From positions 124,001-188,000 of the forward strand of contig NZ_JACVFB010000005.1 in NCBI RefSeq assembly GCF_014529945.1: a stretch of 64,000 nt of DNA, in the 5' to 3' direction. The stretch comes from Chitinophaga varians. Lineage in GTDB: Bacteria; Bacteroidota; Bacteroidia; Chitinophagales; Chitinophagaceae. The notes beneath the pieces were generated by a model that searched no databases, had not been told where the DNA came from, and saw only the letters and a program-made list of their open reading frames with translations. The translations under genes and the position numbers were made by a program. Shown here one piece after another: positions 15,799 through 24,345 of the stretch (positions within the stretch are counted from its first letter, which is position 1; each line of letters begins with the position of its first letter).

Positions 15799-17427
15799 CT
15801 ACACCAGCATGGTTACCGGATTTTCCAGGTAAGTCTTCAGGGTAGCCAGGAAACGGGCGCCTACGGCTCCGTCCACGCTTCTGTGGTCGCAGCTGAGGGT
15901 CAGTTTCATGATATTGGCGATTTTCACCTGGCCTTTTTCAACGATGGCGGTTTCTTTAATGCCACCTACAGCGAGGATAGCGGAATCCGGCGGGTTGATG
16001 ATAGCGGTGAATTCGTCGATGCCCAGCATACCGAGGTTGGACACGGTGAAGGTGTTACCGGTGAAGTCCTGCGGTTGCAGTTTTTTGTTTTTGGCTTTGT
16101 CGTACAGGCCTTTGGCTTCACCAGCGATCTGGCTCAGTGATTTCTGGTCTGCAAAACGGATTACCGGTACAATCAGGCCGTCTTCGATCGCTACAGCGGA
16201 ACCGATGTGTACATGTTGGTTATGACGGATAAAGTCGCCCATCCAGCTGCTGTTCACATCCGGATGCTGACGCAGTGCCAGGGCGCAGGCCTTGATCACC
16301 ATGTCATTGAAGGAGATTTTCACCGGAGACATCTCGTTGATGGCTTTACGGGCGTCCATGGCTTTATCCATGTTCACGTCTATCTTCAGATAGAAGTGAG
16401 GAGCGGTAAATTTGCTTTCGCTCAGGCGTTTGGCGATCACCTTACGCATCTGAGAGAGCGGCGTATCGGTGTAACCTTCCTGGCCGGCAGGTACGAAGGC
16501 TGGCGCAGCTGGTGCAGCAGCGCTGGTTTTGGCGGCAGGAGCAGCAGATGGAACGAAGTTGTCCACATCTTTCTTCACGATACGGCCATTATCACCGGAA
16601 CCAGCAACCTGGTTGATATCGATACCTTTTTCGGCAGCCAGTTTCCGGGCCAGCGGGGAGGCTTTTACACGACCATCGGAGGAAGTGGCGGCAGCAGGTG
16701 CGGTGGCAGCCGCCGCGCTGGTGGCAGCGGGAGCAGCAGCTTCAGCAGGAGCGGCCTGGGCAGGAGCAGCGTTTTCGCCGGCGAGGATCACGTCCACATT
16801 AGTGCCCGGTTTACCGACGATAGCGATGATGCCATTTACTTTGGCAGCTTCTCCTTCTTTAACGCCAACATACAGCAGTGTTCCGTCCGCATAACCTATC
16901 ACTTCCATGGTGGCTTTGTCGGTTTCTACTTCTGCCAGTACATCGTCGCTTTTTACGACGTCGCCTACTTTTTTATTCCAGGCAACTATTTTTCCTTCTG
17001 TCATCGTATCGCTCAGCAGCGGCATACGGATAACAGTTGCATTTTTCAGTGCTTCTTTTAATGCAGCATCATCAGCAGCAGGGGCAGCGGCGGCCGGTGC
17101 AGCTTGTGGTGCCGGTGCAGCGGCTTGCTGGGCAGGTGCCGCAGCGGTAGCGCCGGAATTTCCTTCCAGCAATGGTTTATAATCTTCGCCTGGTTTACCT
17201 ACAATGGCGATAATACCATTCACTTTGGCTGCTTTGCCTTTTTCCACACCAATGTACAGTAACGTGCCCTCTACGTAGCCTATTACTTCCATCGTCGCCT
17301 TGTCCGTCTCCACTTCAGCAATAACATCGTCTGCCTTTACTTGATCGCCCACCTTTTTATGCCATTCCGCAATCACCCCTTCCGTCATCGTATCACTCAG
17401 GAGGGGCATTCTGATAACTTCTGCCAT
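15799..17427 (-). CDS. pdhC: Pyruvate dehydrogenase complex E2, dihydrolipoamide acetyltransferase
   Basis: A 542-residue protein with two near-identical lipoyl domains (lipoylated Lys43 and Lys171, each in VETDKATMEVIGY). Ala/Pro/Thr-rich flexible linkers follow, then an E3-binding domain near 255-290 (ASPLARKLAAEKGIDI...GRIVKKDV). The C-terminal acyltransferase has CDHRSVDG with His515 and Asp519. It transfers the acetyl group from lipoamide to CoA. Presence of the pyruvate rather than oxoglutarate complex is suggested by two lipoyl domains and the N-terminal MAEVIRMPLLSDTMTEG. It is not next to E1 or E3 genes here. It has its own promoter (17450-17481) and terminator. Confidence 0.93.
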   Translation of the reverse strand: MAEVIRMPLLSDTMTEGVIAEWHKKVGDQVKADDVIAEVETDKATMEVIGYVEGTLLYIGVEKGKAAKVNGIIAIVGKPGEDYKPLLEGNSGATAAAPAQQAAAPAPQAAPAAAAPAADDAALKEALKNATVIRMPLLSDTMTEGKIVAWNKKVGDVVKSDDVLAEVETDKATMEVIGYADGTLLYVGVKEGEAAKVNGIIAIVGKPGTNVDVILAGENAAPAQAAPAEAAAPAATSAAAATAPAAATSSDGRVKASPLARKLAAEKGIDINQVAGSGDNGRIVKKDVDNFVPSAAPAAKTSAAAPAAPAFVPAGQEGYTDTPLSQMRKVIAKRLSESKFTAPHFYLKIDVNMDKAMDARKAINEMSPVKISFNDMVIKACALALRQHPDVNSSWMGDFIRHNQHVHIGSAVAIEDGLIVPVIRFADQKSLSQIAGEAKGLYDKAKNKKLQPQDFTGNTFTVSNLGMLGIDEFTAIINPPDSAILAVGGIKETAIVEKGQVKIANIMKLTLSCDHRSVDGAVGARFLATLKTYLENPVTMLV

Positions 17428-17449
17428 AGTGTTTATTAAAAATTTTGCT

Positions 17450-17481
17450 CAAACCTACATGTTTTTGCGCAAAAACGCAAA
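17450..17481 (-). promoter_or_regulatory. Promoter of pdhC, TTTG-N20-TAGGTTTG
   Basis: On the minus strand TTTG (17481-17478) and TAGGTTTG (17457-17450) are 20 bp apart. The box ends 23 bases before the ATG. The spacer contains the palindrome TTTTTGCGCAAAAA. Confidence 0.7.
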
Positions 17482-17544
17482 GAAGGAATGCTAAACGGTT
17501 TAAAAATGTCTAATGATCGTTAAGATATAATAAGTGAATCTCAA

Positions 17545-19539
17545 TTAAAAATCGAGCTCCATATTTAGTCTGTCTTTTAACTCTTTTACCAGCGGATATT
17601 TTTCCGACATATGCTGGAACTGCTCCCTGCTGGAAAGTGGTGCCGGTCCCAGGTCCTGCACCTGCTGGCTCTCGTCCAGCTGAAGGGTCAGTACCAGGGT
17701 CGGATTGTTGAATTTCTGCTTGAAAAACTCGGAAATCGCCATTTTCTCCTCTTCCATGAACCGGTGCTGCACAATGTTGCGGCTCACAATGCCAATCTCG
17801 GTCGCTCCCAGCAATTTCAATACGGCCAGTGCCAGATTGCTCACTACGGTCATCTTATTGGCCTGACGGAACCGCTCAATGAACTCCTCCCAATGAACTT
17901 CCAGTGCTCCGGCTGTCAGCGGGATGCTCTGTACATGCGCGCTGGTCTGCTGCCTGGCTGCCAACGCTTCTTTCATGGCGGCCAAACCGGTGAGCTTGCT
18001 TGCCGGCGCAGCGGTTTTGGCGGTATCAGGTTGACTACCTGCGGTAGCGGTACCATTACCGGTTGCTGGCGCGGTACCGGCGGAAGGGGCGGCCGTGGCG
18101 GTCTGGGCTGGTACGGCCGGATGATTGTTATTATTGATAGCGGTATTTCCGGTGGAGGGGCTGCCGGCAGGGCTTCCTGCCTGCATGCCGTTGCTACTGG
18201 CGGCAGGACTGGCTGTTTGTCCGGCGGGATTGCCCGTGGCCGGCTGCGGGGACGCGGGAATAGCAGGAGTACTGTCTACTGTCAGCCGGGCAGTTTCGGG
18301 CGACTGGGCCGCGATGCTGGCTGTAGTGGCCGGTTTGGCGGCTATAGGCTGTGTGCCGGCTCTTAATCGTTGTGGCGGCGTACCATCAGCTACTACCTTT
18401 TTTTTTAATACCTCCCCGTTATTGTCGTCACTCACCAGGCTAACGGCCTGCTGCAGGTAACAGAGCTTGATCAGCGCCATTTCCACATGCAGGCGCTTGT
18501 TACGGGCCAACCGGTAGTTGATCTCCGTATCGTTGAGCAGATGAAGGGAAGTGATCAGGTAAGCGGGACTGATCTTGCCCGACAATTGTTTATAGCGGTC
18601 TTTCAGATTGCCCGACACTTCTACCAGATGAAAGGCTTTTTCCTCTTTGCTGAGCAACAGGTTGCGCAGGAATTCGGCCCAGCCGTTCAGGAAGTTGTCT
18701 CCTTCAAATCCTTTCTGTAAAATTTCATCAAATATTAACAGGGCAGTGGCCACATCCTGCTGTAACACGGTGTCCATAATCCGGAAGAAATAATCATAGT
18801 CCAGGATGTTCAGGTGTTCCAGGGTATTCTGATAGGTCAGATGGCCACTGGTAAAACTCACGATTTTGTCCAGCGTACTCAGGGAGTCACGCATACAACC
18901 GTCCGTTTTCTGGGCTACCAGATGGAGGGCGTCGCCATCAGCCTGGATATGTTCCTTCTCACAGATCTCTTTCAGATGGTCTACCGTGTCCTGTATGGTA
19001 ATACGCTTGAAATCGAATATCTGACACCGGCTCAGGATGGTTGGTAATATTTTGTGTTTCTCCGTGGTAGCCAAAATAAAGATCGCATAGGAAGGCGGCT
19101 CCTCCAGCGTTTTCAGGAACGCATTAAAGGCAGATGAACTCAGCATGTGCACCTCATCTATGATATAGATCTTGTATTTGCCGGCCTGTGGCGAAAAACG
19201 TACCTGCTCTACCAGCGTCCGGATATCGTCTACCGAGTTGTTGGAGGCGGCATCCAGCTCATGAATGTTGAAGGAACTGCCTTCGTTGAAGGATTTACAG
19301 GAATGACATTCATTACAGGCCTCCCCATCGGGCTGCAGGTTCTCGCAGTTAATGGTTTTAGCCAGGATACGGGCACAGGTGGTCTTCCCTACTCCACGTG
19401 GTCCGCAGAACAGGAAAGCGTGCGCCAGCTGATTATTGCGGATGGCATTCTTGAGCGTGGTGGTGATATGTGCTTGTCCTACAACTGTTGAAAAGTTCTG
19501 TGGACGGTATTTACGGGCTGAAACGATAAAATTCTCCAT
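17545..19539 (-). CDS. dnaX: DNA polymerase III subunits gamma/tau
   Basis: A 664-residue clamp-loader ATPase. The AAA+ domain has Walker A GPRGVGKTT (46-54), four zinc-ligand cysteines (C65, C75, C78, C81), Walker B IIDEVH (126-131) and sensor LATTE. Domain III extends to about residue 372, followed by a Pro/Ala/Thr/Gly-rich linker (about 385-530) and a C-terminal tau domain. Codons 379-381 are AAA AAA AAG preceded by TTA, making nine A in a row exactly at the end of domain III. A one-base slip either way stops within five codons, giving a gamma-like product of about 381-384 residues. Confidence 0.95.
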   Translation of the reverse strand: MENFIVSARKYRPQNFSTVVGQAHITTTLKNAIRNNQLAHAFLFCGPRGVGKTTCARILAKTINCENLQPDGEACNECHSCKSFNEGSSFNIHELDAASNNSVDDIRTLVEQVRFSPQAGKYKIYIIDEVHMLSSSAFNAFLKTLEEPPSYAIFILATTEKHKILPTILSRCQIFDFKRITIQDTVDHLKEICEKEHIQADGDALHLVAQKTDGCMRDSLSTLDKIVSFTSGHLTYQNTLEHLNILDYDYFFRIMDTVLQQDVATALLIFDEILQKGFEGDNFLNGWAEFLRNLLLSKEEKAFHLVEVSGNLKDRYKQLSGKISPAYLITSLHLLNDTEINYRLARNKRLHVEMALIKLCYLQQAVSLVSDDNNGEVLKKKVVADGTPPQRLRAGTQPIAAKPATTASIAAQSPETARLTVDSTPAIPASPQPATGNPAGQTASPAASSNGMQAGSPAGSPSTGNTAINNNNHPAVPAQTATAAPSAGTAPATGNGTATAGSQPDTAKTAAPASKLTGLAAMKEALAARQQTSAHVQSIPLTAGALEVHWEEFIERFRQANKMTVVSNLALAVLKLLGATEIGIVSRNIVQHRFMEEEKMAISEFFKQKFNNPTLVLTLQLDESQQVQDLGPAPLSSREQFQHMSEKYPLVKELKDRLNMELDF
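18398..18406 (-). promoter_or_regulatory. A9 slippage site in dnaX, candidate gamma/tau recoding
   Basis: On the coding strand the run is TTAAAAAAAAAGG. In frame it reads Leu378-Lys-Lys-Lys381-Val. Gain of one A (or a -1 shift) gives Lys-Gly-Ser-Ser-stop. Loss of one A (or +1) gives Lys-Arg-stop. Thermus thermophilus dnaX makes gamma by transcriptional slippage on an A9 run at the comparable place. Confidence 0.65.
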
Positions 19540-19622
19540 ATGACTGCAACGCTTTCGCGAGCGTCGAAAATACGCACAAATTCAGTAAGAGAAAAATAGA
19601 AGCCACCGGCGCGGCTTTCAGC

Positions 19623-21731
19623 CTAGGCTTCCGGCTCCATGGTCAACAAAAACTCCAGAAAAGATTTCCGTAGCAGCACATTGCTGTTGTTGTATTGTTC
19701 CATCACGGAAGAAATAATGTCGTGCAACTCCTGCAAGGCGGCGTAATCCGGTACCTGGTCCTGCATAAAAATACAGTCCTGTGCGGCAAACCGCTGCACT
19801 TTGTCATACAGCTCCGGCGAAAGACAACTGGTATATCCCGGAGAGGCGGTGACTTCATGCAGCAACCGGCGGAACCGCCAGCATTCGGCCCGCAACTCCT
19901 CCATCCAGGGCCCCAGCAGGGGAAGGGTGTCATGCCCTACATTAAACACCTGGCTGATAGCGTGGATAACCCGCACCACCTGATCGTTCAGCCGATTGGC
20001 AAATTCCTGGTGCATCAGTATATGCTGGTACTGCGTGGTCAGCAACCGGACGGTGTCAGGCCCTTTGGCCAAAGCACGCTGATAATGATATAAATAGGCC
20101 TGCTGGTCGTGCTGTTGCAGCCAGTCCTGTTCGGTGGCTACATGCCCGGCCAGCTTCCGGGCCAGCTCCCGGGCATCGGAAGCCCTTTGAGGTTGCCCGT
20201 CAAATTCAAACGTACGGGTCTGGAATTGCCCGATAGCGATGGCGTGCAACGTTTCTACATCCTGCTTGTCGCGGTAGAAACTACGGATCCGCCATACAAT
20301 GTCCGGATGATACAACTGCGCCATGTTCGTAACAGCGGTTGCTGACAGGGCCCGTTCATCTTCCGTATTAATAGCGGTAAATGCCCGGTTATCATAATAA
20401 TCATGGAAGGCGGCAGGATATTCGTATAACCGGTGCCGGTGGGTCAGCTCTGCTACAAATTCAGCCGGGGTGATCGTTTCGCCCATAAAACCCGGCGACA
20501 GGACATCATACACCTGCCGGGTGCTTTGCACCTGTAACAGCTCGGGGTTATTGAATAATTGCCAGGCGCTGGAAGTGGCCTGCTCACAGGAAATGCCGGC
20601 GGCAACATAGCGCTGTTCCCGGTCTTCCCTGGTAGGATGCGAGGTCCATTGCTCCCGGAGCTGTACCCGGCTTTTCAGAAAAGAGTGGAAATAACTGTCG
20701 GGGATAACCGGTAACCCTGCGGTATCGGTATCCAGGCAGTTCTGCCGGGCGTAATAATTTATGACGGCACGATGTGTATCGAAGATATTCCGGAACTGTT
20801 GCCCGCTGGTTTCCAGCTCAGACAGCTTATGCATGCAGTGATCAAGGCAATAAGTACCCATTTCCACCCGGCGGCCGCCACTAATGGCCGCCGCCGTGCC
20901 AGCCAGCGACACGGCCAGCATATCTGCCTGGAACTCCATCTCCCGGCTTAGCTCAAGGTATTGCCGGTTGATAAGCCGATAAAGTTTGCGTAATAAAAAC
21001 TGTATACTGTTCACCAGCATCGTGGTGACATGCGCAAAAAATCCGGGAAGGCTGCCATTGCTGCTCCACCGTATGGCAAGGTCGTTCCAACTGTCGTTCT
21101 CATACAACATATTGTACAATACCTTATTCAGTACATAAACGTAACTGCCCAGCTTCATGCTACGCCTCGAAAAATGAGCAAACTCCTGCGCCAGTATCAT
21201 TTTGAATTCGCTGATATTGACACTGTTCACCAATCCCAGTCCGATCTCCAGGTTCATCCGCGCAGGCCACAGCAAATTGAAAAAGCTGGAGTTGTAAAAA
21301 ACGGAAACATTCACCTCGGGCACCACAAACACTTTCTCCGGAAAACGGATACGGGTTTCTTTTACCAGCTTCGATATAAAGTCAAATAACCGCGGATGAT
21401 GATCGGCGTCTATCAGCGCACGATAAGGGTTTACCGGCGGGCGCCGGTAAAAGAGAAACCGCACAAGGAAAAACAACGTCAGGCCTCCCAGTATGATCAA
21501 TGCCGGGCCGGCAATAAACGTAAAGATATTGGGATAATAGCCGGTCAGTGCGATGCCGGCTGTTATGAAAGCCGCACCCAACGCTATGGCTGTTAGTAAA
21601 ACGATTGCATACAACAGAAAAAAGAGCAATATAAAGCCGATCACCTTTACTATCTGTAGCCTAAACGCTGCCGTGGGCTGAAAGACCGCGGGATCTTTAA
21701 TCCCCGGACTTGCAGGATATAAGTTGGTCAT
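19623..21731 (-). CDS. M48-like membrane peptidase homologue with degenerate zinc motif
   Basis: A 702-residue protein. Two membrane segments lie near 28-62 and 67-93, followed by a domain resembling M48 (HtpX/Ste24-like) peptidases, and then a long C-terminal helical part (about 300-702) with no recognised motifs. The zinc helix reads ILAQEFAHFSRRSMKLGSYV: the HExxH first His is Gln182 (codon CAG), while Glu183 and His186 remain. The downstream EMEFQAD (264-270) keeps the third-ligand Glu/Asp pattern. This may be a pseudoenzyme or use altered metal binding. No sequencing-error signature such as a frameshift is seen. It has no clear operon partner; dnaX lies downstream 83 bp away on the same strand. 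Confidence 0.75.
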   Translation of the reverse strand: MTNLYPASPGIKDPAVFQPTAAFRLQIVKVIGFILLFFLLYAIVLLTAIALGAAFITAGIALTGYYPNIFTFIAGPALIILGGLTLFFLVRFLFYRRPPVNPYRALIDADHHPRLFDFISKLVKETRIRFPEKVFVVPEVNVSVFYNSSFFNLLWPARMNLEIGLGLVNSVNISEFKMILAQEFAHFSRRSMKLGSYVYVLNKVLYNMLYENDSWNDLAIRWSSNGSLPGFFAHVTTMLVNSIQFLLRKLYRLINRQYLELSREMEFQADMLAVSLAGTAAAISGGRRVEMGTYCLDHCMHKLSELETSGQQFRNIFDTHRAVINYYARQNCLDTDTAGLPVIPDSYFHSFLKSRVQLREQWTSHPTREDREQRYVAAGISCEQATSSAWQLFNNPELLQVQSTRQVYDVLSPGFMGETITPAEFVAELTHRHRLYEYPAAFHDYYDNRAFTAINTEDERALSATAVTNMAQLYHPDIVWRIRSFYRDKQDVETLHAIAIGQFQTRTFEFDGQPQRASDARELARKLAGHVATEQDWLQQHDQQAYLYHYQRALAKGPDTVRLLTTQYQHILMHQEFANRLNDQVVRVIHAISQVFNVGHDTLPLLGPWMEELRAECWRFRRLLHEVTASPGYTSCLSPELYDKVQRFAAQDCIFMQDQVPDYAALQELHDIISSVMEQYNNSNVLLRKSFLEFLLTMEPEA

Positions 21732-21910
21732 AACAAAACATCAGGTTAAAATACGATAGCCACTGCAAAAGGGATTTAAATATAGCCAATATTCAGGTAT
21801 TTATTGTCCTGCTGCGGGATATCGGATATTGATATGATGCCTGAAAAGGCCAGACTGTGGCGGGTATACAGCAAAAGAAAGCCGTAAAGTTGTCATGCGG
21901 ATTTTTGAAA

Positions 21911-21943
21911 TAAAAAAGCCCGGCTACCAGATGGTGCCGGGCT
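21911..21943 (-). terminator. Terminator of the 388-residue GNAT-like gene
   Basis: On the minus strand AGCCCGGC/GCCGGGCT (21943-21936, 21924-21917) with an 11-nt loop is followed by a T-run ending at 21911. Confidence 0.88.
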
Positions 21944-21962
21944 ATGCTGTTAACGGATAACG

Positions 21963-23129
21963 TTATTTTAAAATCGGATGTCTTTCTACCGGTACGTTAG
22001 GGTCAAACATACAACGATAGGTAGTCAGTATTCTGGAAGGCTCAGCACCCAGGCTGGTCGCCACATTCAGCATACGGGGGTTGAAATCACCAATCCATTG
22101 CATCTCATACTGATTGTAAGGCATGCTTTTGCGTTGTATCACTTTAGCGCCTTCCAAAATAATATAAGCGTCTACTCCCTTGCCCTGGAACTCCGGTACA
22201 ATGCCGAAAATGATACCCACTATCTTATGGCATTGTTTGGTCAGTTTCATCCAGAGGAAGATCAGTTTGCCCCATAAGCCCATTTTCCCATTCATGTGTT
22301 TTACATACTGGTTCAGGTCGGGCAAATTGAGCCACATGGCTATTGGTTCATCTTTATAATAGGCAAACCAGGCCACCTTTTCGTCCATTAATGGTTTCAT
22401 TTGATTGAAAAGGCTCAGCGCCTGCCCTTTGCTCATTTCTTTGCCACCGGCATGTTGGGCCCACGCCTTATTATAGATGATGCTGAAGTCCCCGGCAAAC
22501 TTTTCCAGCTGGTTCTTCTTAATATGTCGTGCAGAGTAATCCGGGTCCTGGCTAACGGCCGCATGGCGGGAGTAGAACTTGTCAGACAGTTCTTCATAGA
22601 TATGCATATCGTAGCAGATCTGGTTGAAGAACAGTTTAAAACCGTAAGTTTCAAACAGACGAACATAATACGGCGGATTGAAATTCATGCCGTATAAAGG
22701 TTCGTGGTAACCTTCGGTCACCAGCCCCCACCAGTTGTTACGTTCTCCAAAGTTGATGGGGCCGTCCATAGCCTCCATCCCTCTTTCCTGTAACCATTTT
22801 TTGGCGGTGTCAAATAACAGGTTGGCAGCTTCCTGTTGATCGATACAGTCAAAGAAGCCCATACCGCCTACCTTTACTTTATCCCCTTTATTGGTATACT
22901 TCTTATTTACAAATGCGGCCACTCTGCCAATCAGGTTTCCCTGTTTGTCTTTCATGATCCACCGGGCACACTCCCCATGACGGAACGCTTTGTTCTTCCC
23001 GGGGTCAAAAACAGCTTCAATATCCTTGTCCAGTGGTCTGATCCATCCAGGTACGTCCTTGTTTAGCCTGATGTGTACTGCTAGAAACGCCGCCGCCTTT
23101 TGGGCATTGTCAACTAAAATCAATTCCAT
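21963..23129 (-). CDS. Conserved GNAT-fold acyltransferase-like protein, about 390 residues
   Basis: 388 residues from ATG 23129 (MELILVDNAQKAAAFL); an ATG 27 bp upstream is possible but adds atypical residues. The pattern is of a duplicated or extended GNAT fold: RWIMKDKQGNLIGRVAAFVN near 60-80 and a C-terminal half with VGIIFGIVPEFQGKGVDAYI, the latter matching the acyl-CoA-binding R/Q-x-x-G-x-G/A loop. Proteins of this size and pattern are widespread in Bacteroidota with no known substrate. A TATTTTTG box on the minus strand (23161-23154) precedes the start by about 25 bp. It is divergent from the 205-residue membrane-anchored protein. Confidence 0.7.
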   Translation of the reverse strand: MELILVDNAQKAAAFLAVHIRLNKDVPGWIRPLDKDIEAVFDPGKNKAFRHGECARWIMKDKQGNLIGRVAAFVNKKYTNKGDKVKVGGMGFFDCIDQQEAANLLFDTAKKWLQERGMEAMDGPINFGERNNWWGLVTEGYHEPLYGMNFNPPYYVRLFETYGFKLFFNQICYDMHIYEELSDKFYSRHAAVSQDPDYSARHIKKNQLEKFAGDFSIIYNKAWAQHAGGKEMSKGQALSLFNQMKPLMDEKVAWFAYYKDEPIAMWLNLPDLNQYVKHMNGKMGLWGKLIFLWMKLTKQCHKIVGIIFGIVPEFQGKGVDAYIILEGAKVIQRKSMPYNQYEMQWIGDFNPRMLNVATSLGAEPSRILTTYRCMFDPNVPVERHPILK

Positions 23130-23202
23130 GGATACTATTTGTGCAAATTTGCGCAAAAATAAGAAAAACAGCCGTTGGCATTATTTTTTCTGCTGATATC
23201 TT

Positions 23203-23820
23203 ATGAAGCGAAACTATATCCTCCCCCTCATACTCTGTATCTTTACCATTATTCTGGCCTTAGGCTATTGCCGGCAGCAGACGGAAGTCCGCAGGGTGCT
23301 CACGGAAAACCAACGTTTATGGAATGAAAACCGGGACCTGCGCAAAAGTGTGGAACAAAGCAACAATGTAAGTCGCCAGATAGATGACCGCCAGGCTGTT
23401 CAACAACGGGTGGCCGGGCAGTTTGTAGAAAGACGCGCCTATTACCGCCGCAACTGGCAACAGTTTATCACCGTTGCTGCCAGCGACTACCGCACCGGCT
23501 TCCTCGGTGGTATCAAAAATCTCAGCATCATCGTCCGTAATCAAACGGAATACCCGATAGACAATGTAGTGGTAACGGTGCAGTATATGCGCAACAACGA
23601 TGAAGTCTTCAAAACAGAACAATATACCATCAACAATATCCCCGAAAAAAGTGAACGCAGCGTGGCGGCTTCCAACAGCCGTAAAGGCAGTAAGGTAAAC
23701 GTGAAACTGGTGAGTGTCACCAGCCAGCCCATGAACTTCTGTTGGGCTGCCGGCAAGCCCGCGCCAGCTAATAATCCCGACCCGTTTGAATGCGTGCCCT
23801 CTCCCCCGAAGAATCCTTAA
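23203..23820 (+). CDS. Membrane-anchored hypothetical protein with coiled coil and beta domain
   Basis: 205 residues, family not recognised. Residues 5-22 form one membrane segment or uncleaved signal (YILPLILCIFTIILALGY). A short coiled coil follows (about 26-55, rich in Glu/Arg/Asn). From about 100 there is a beta-sandwich-like stretch (LSIIVRNQTEYPIDNVVVTV, YTINNIPEKSERSVAA, VNVKLVSVTS) that resembles the FxLYD-type domains found in envelope proteins. It is 9 bp upstream of a GNAT gene, so the two are probably co-transcribed. Confidence 0.7.
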   Translation: MKRNYILPLILCIFTIILALGYCRQQTEVRRVLTENQRLWNENRDLRKSVEQSNNVSRQIDDRQAVQQRVAGQFVERRAYYRRNWQQFITVAASDYRTGFLGGIKNLSIIVRNQTEYPIDNVVVTVQYMRNNDEVFKTEQYTINNIPEKSERSVAASNSRKGSKVNVKLVSVTSQPMNFCWAAGKPAPANNPDPFECVPSPPKNP

Positions 23821-23829
23821 CTTTGGTAC

Positions 23830-24345
23830 ATGATTACATTACAACAGGTAAATACTCCCGGGCCGGCAATAAAAGAACTGTATGAAGAAGCTTTTCCCTA
23901 CGAAGAAAGAAGGGATTGGCCGGTAGTGTTGTCATTGCTGGACAGCGGCAAGTTGAAGGTCCTGCAGCTGGAAAAGGATGGAGTATTCGCCGGATTTGTA
24001 TGTTACTGGCCTTTACCGGATTATACCTTTGTAGAATATCTGGCCGTCCATGCCTCTGCCAGAGGCGGCGGTATCGGTACCCATATTATGGAAGAACTGG
24101 AAAAACGTTTCGGTAATCTGGTATTGGAAGTAGAGCCACCGTTGACGGAACAGGCAAAACGCCGTATTGTTTTTTACGAAAGACTAGGGTATCAAACTTT
24201 CGATGAGCCCTATTATCAGCCCCCTTATCACGAAGGGCACCAGCCTTTGGAACTGCGCTTAATGCAGAAAGGTTCCACCCATAATGGTGAAACCTTTCTC
24301 AAAATTAAAAATCAGATTTATCGTTTTGTGTACAATCTCCTTTAG
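23830..24345 (+). CDS. GNAT family N-acetyltransferase
   Basis: A 171-residue acetyltransferase. The fold is visible as FVEYLAVHASARGGGIGTHI (about 74-93), with the acetyl-CoA pyrophosphate loop R-x-G-G-G-I-G, then LVLEVEPP and RRIVFYERLGYQTFDEPYY, the last being the usual C-terminal FYExxGF. The amine substrate is unknown. Start ATG 23830 follows the upstream gene by 9 bp. Its last four bases overlap the 3' end of the convergent Q/N-rich lipoprotein gene. Confidence 0.85.
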   Translation: MITLQQVNTPGPAIKELYEEAFPYEERRDWPVVLSLLDSGKLKVLQLEKDGVFAGFVCYWPLPDYTFVEYLAVHASARGGGIGTHIMEELEKRFGNLVLEVEPPLTEQAKRRIVFYERLGYQTFDEPYYQPPYHEGHQPLELRLMQKGSTHNGETFLKIKNQIYRFVYNLL

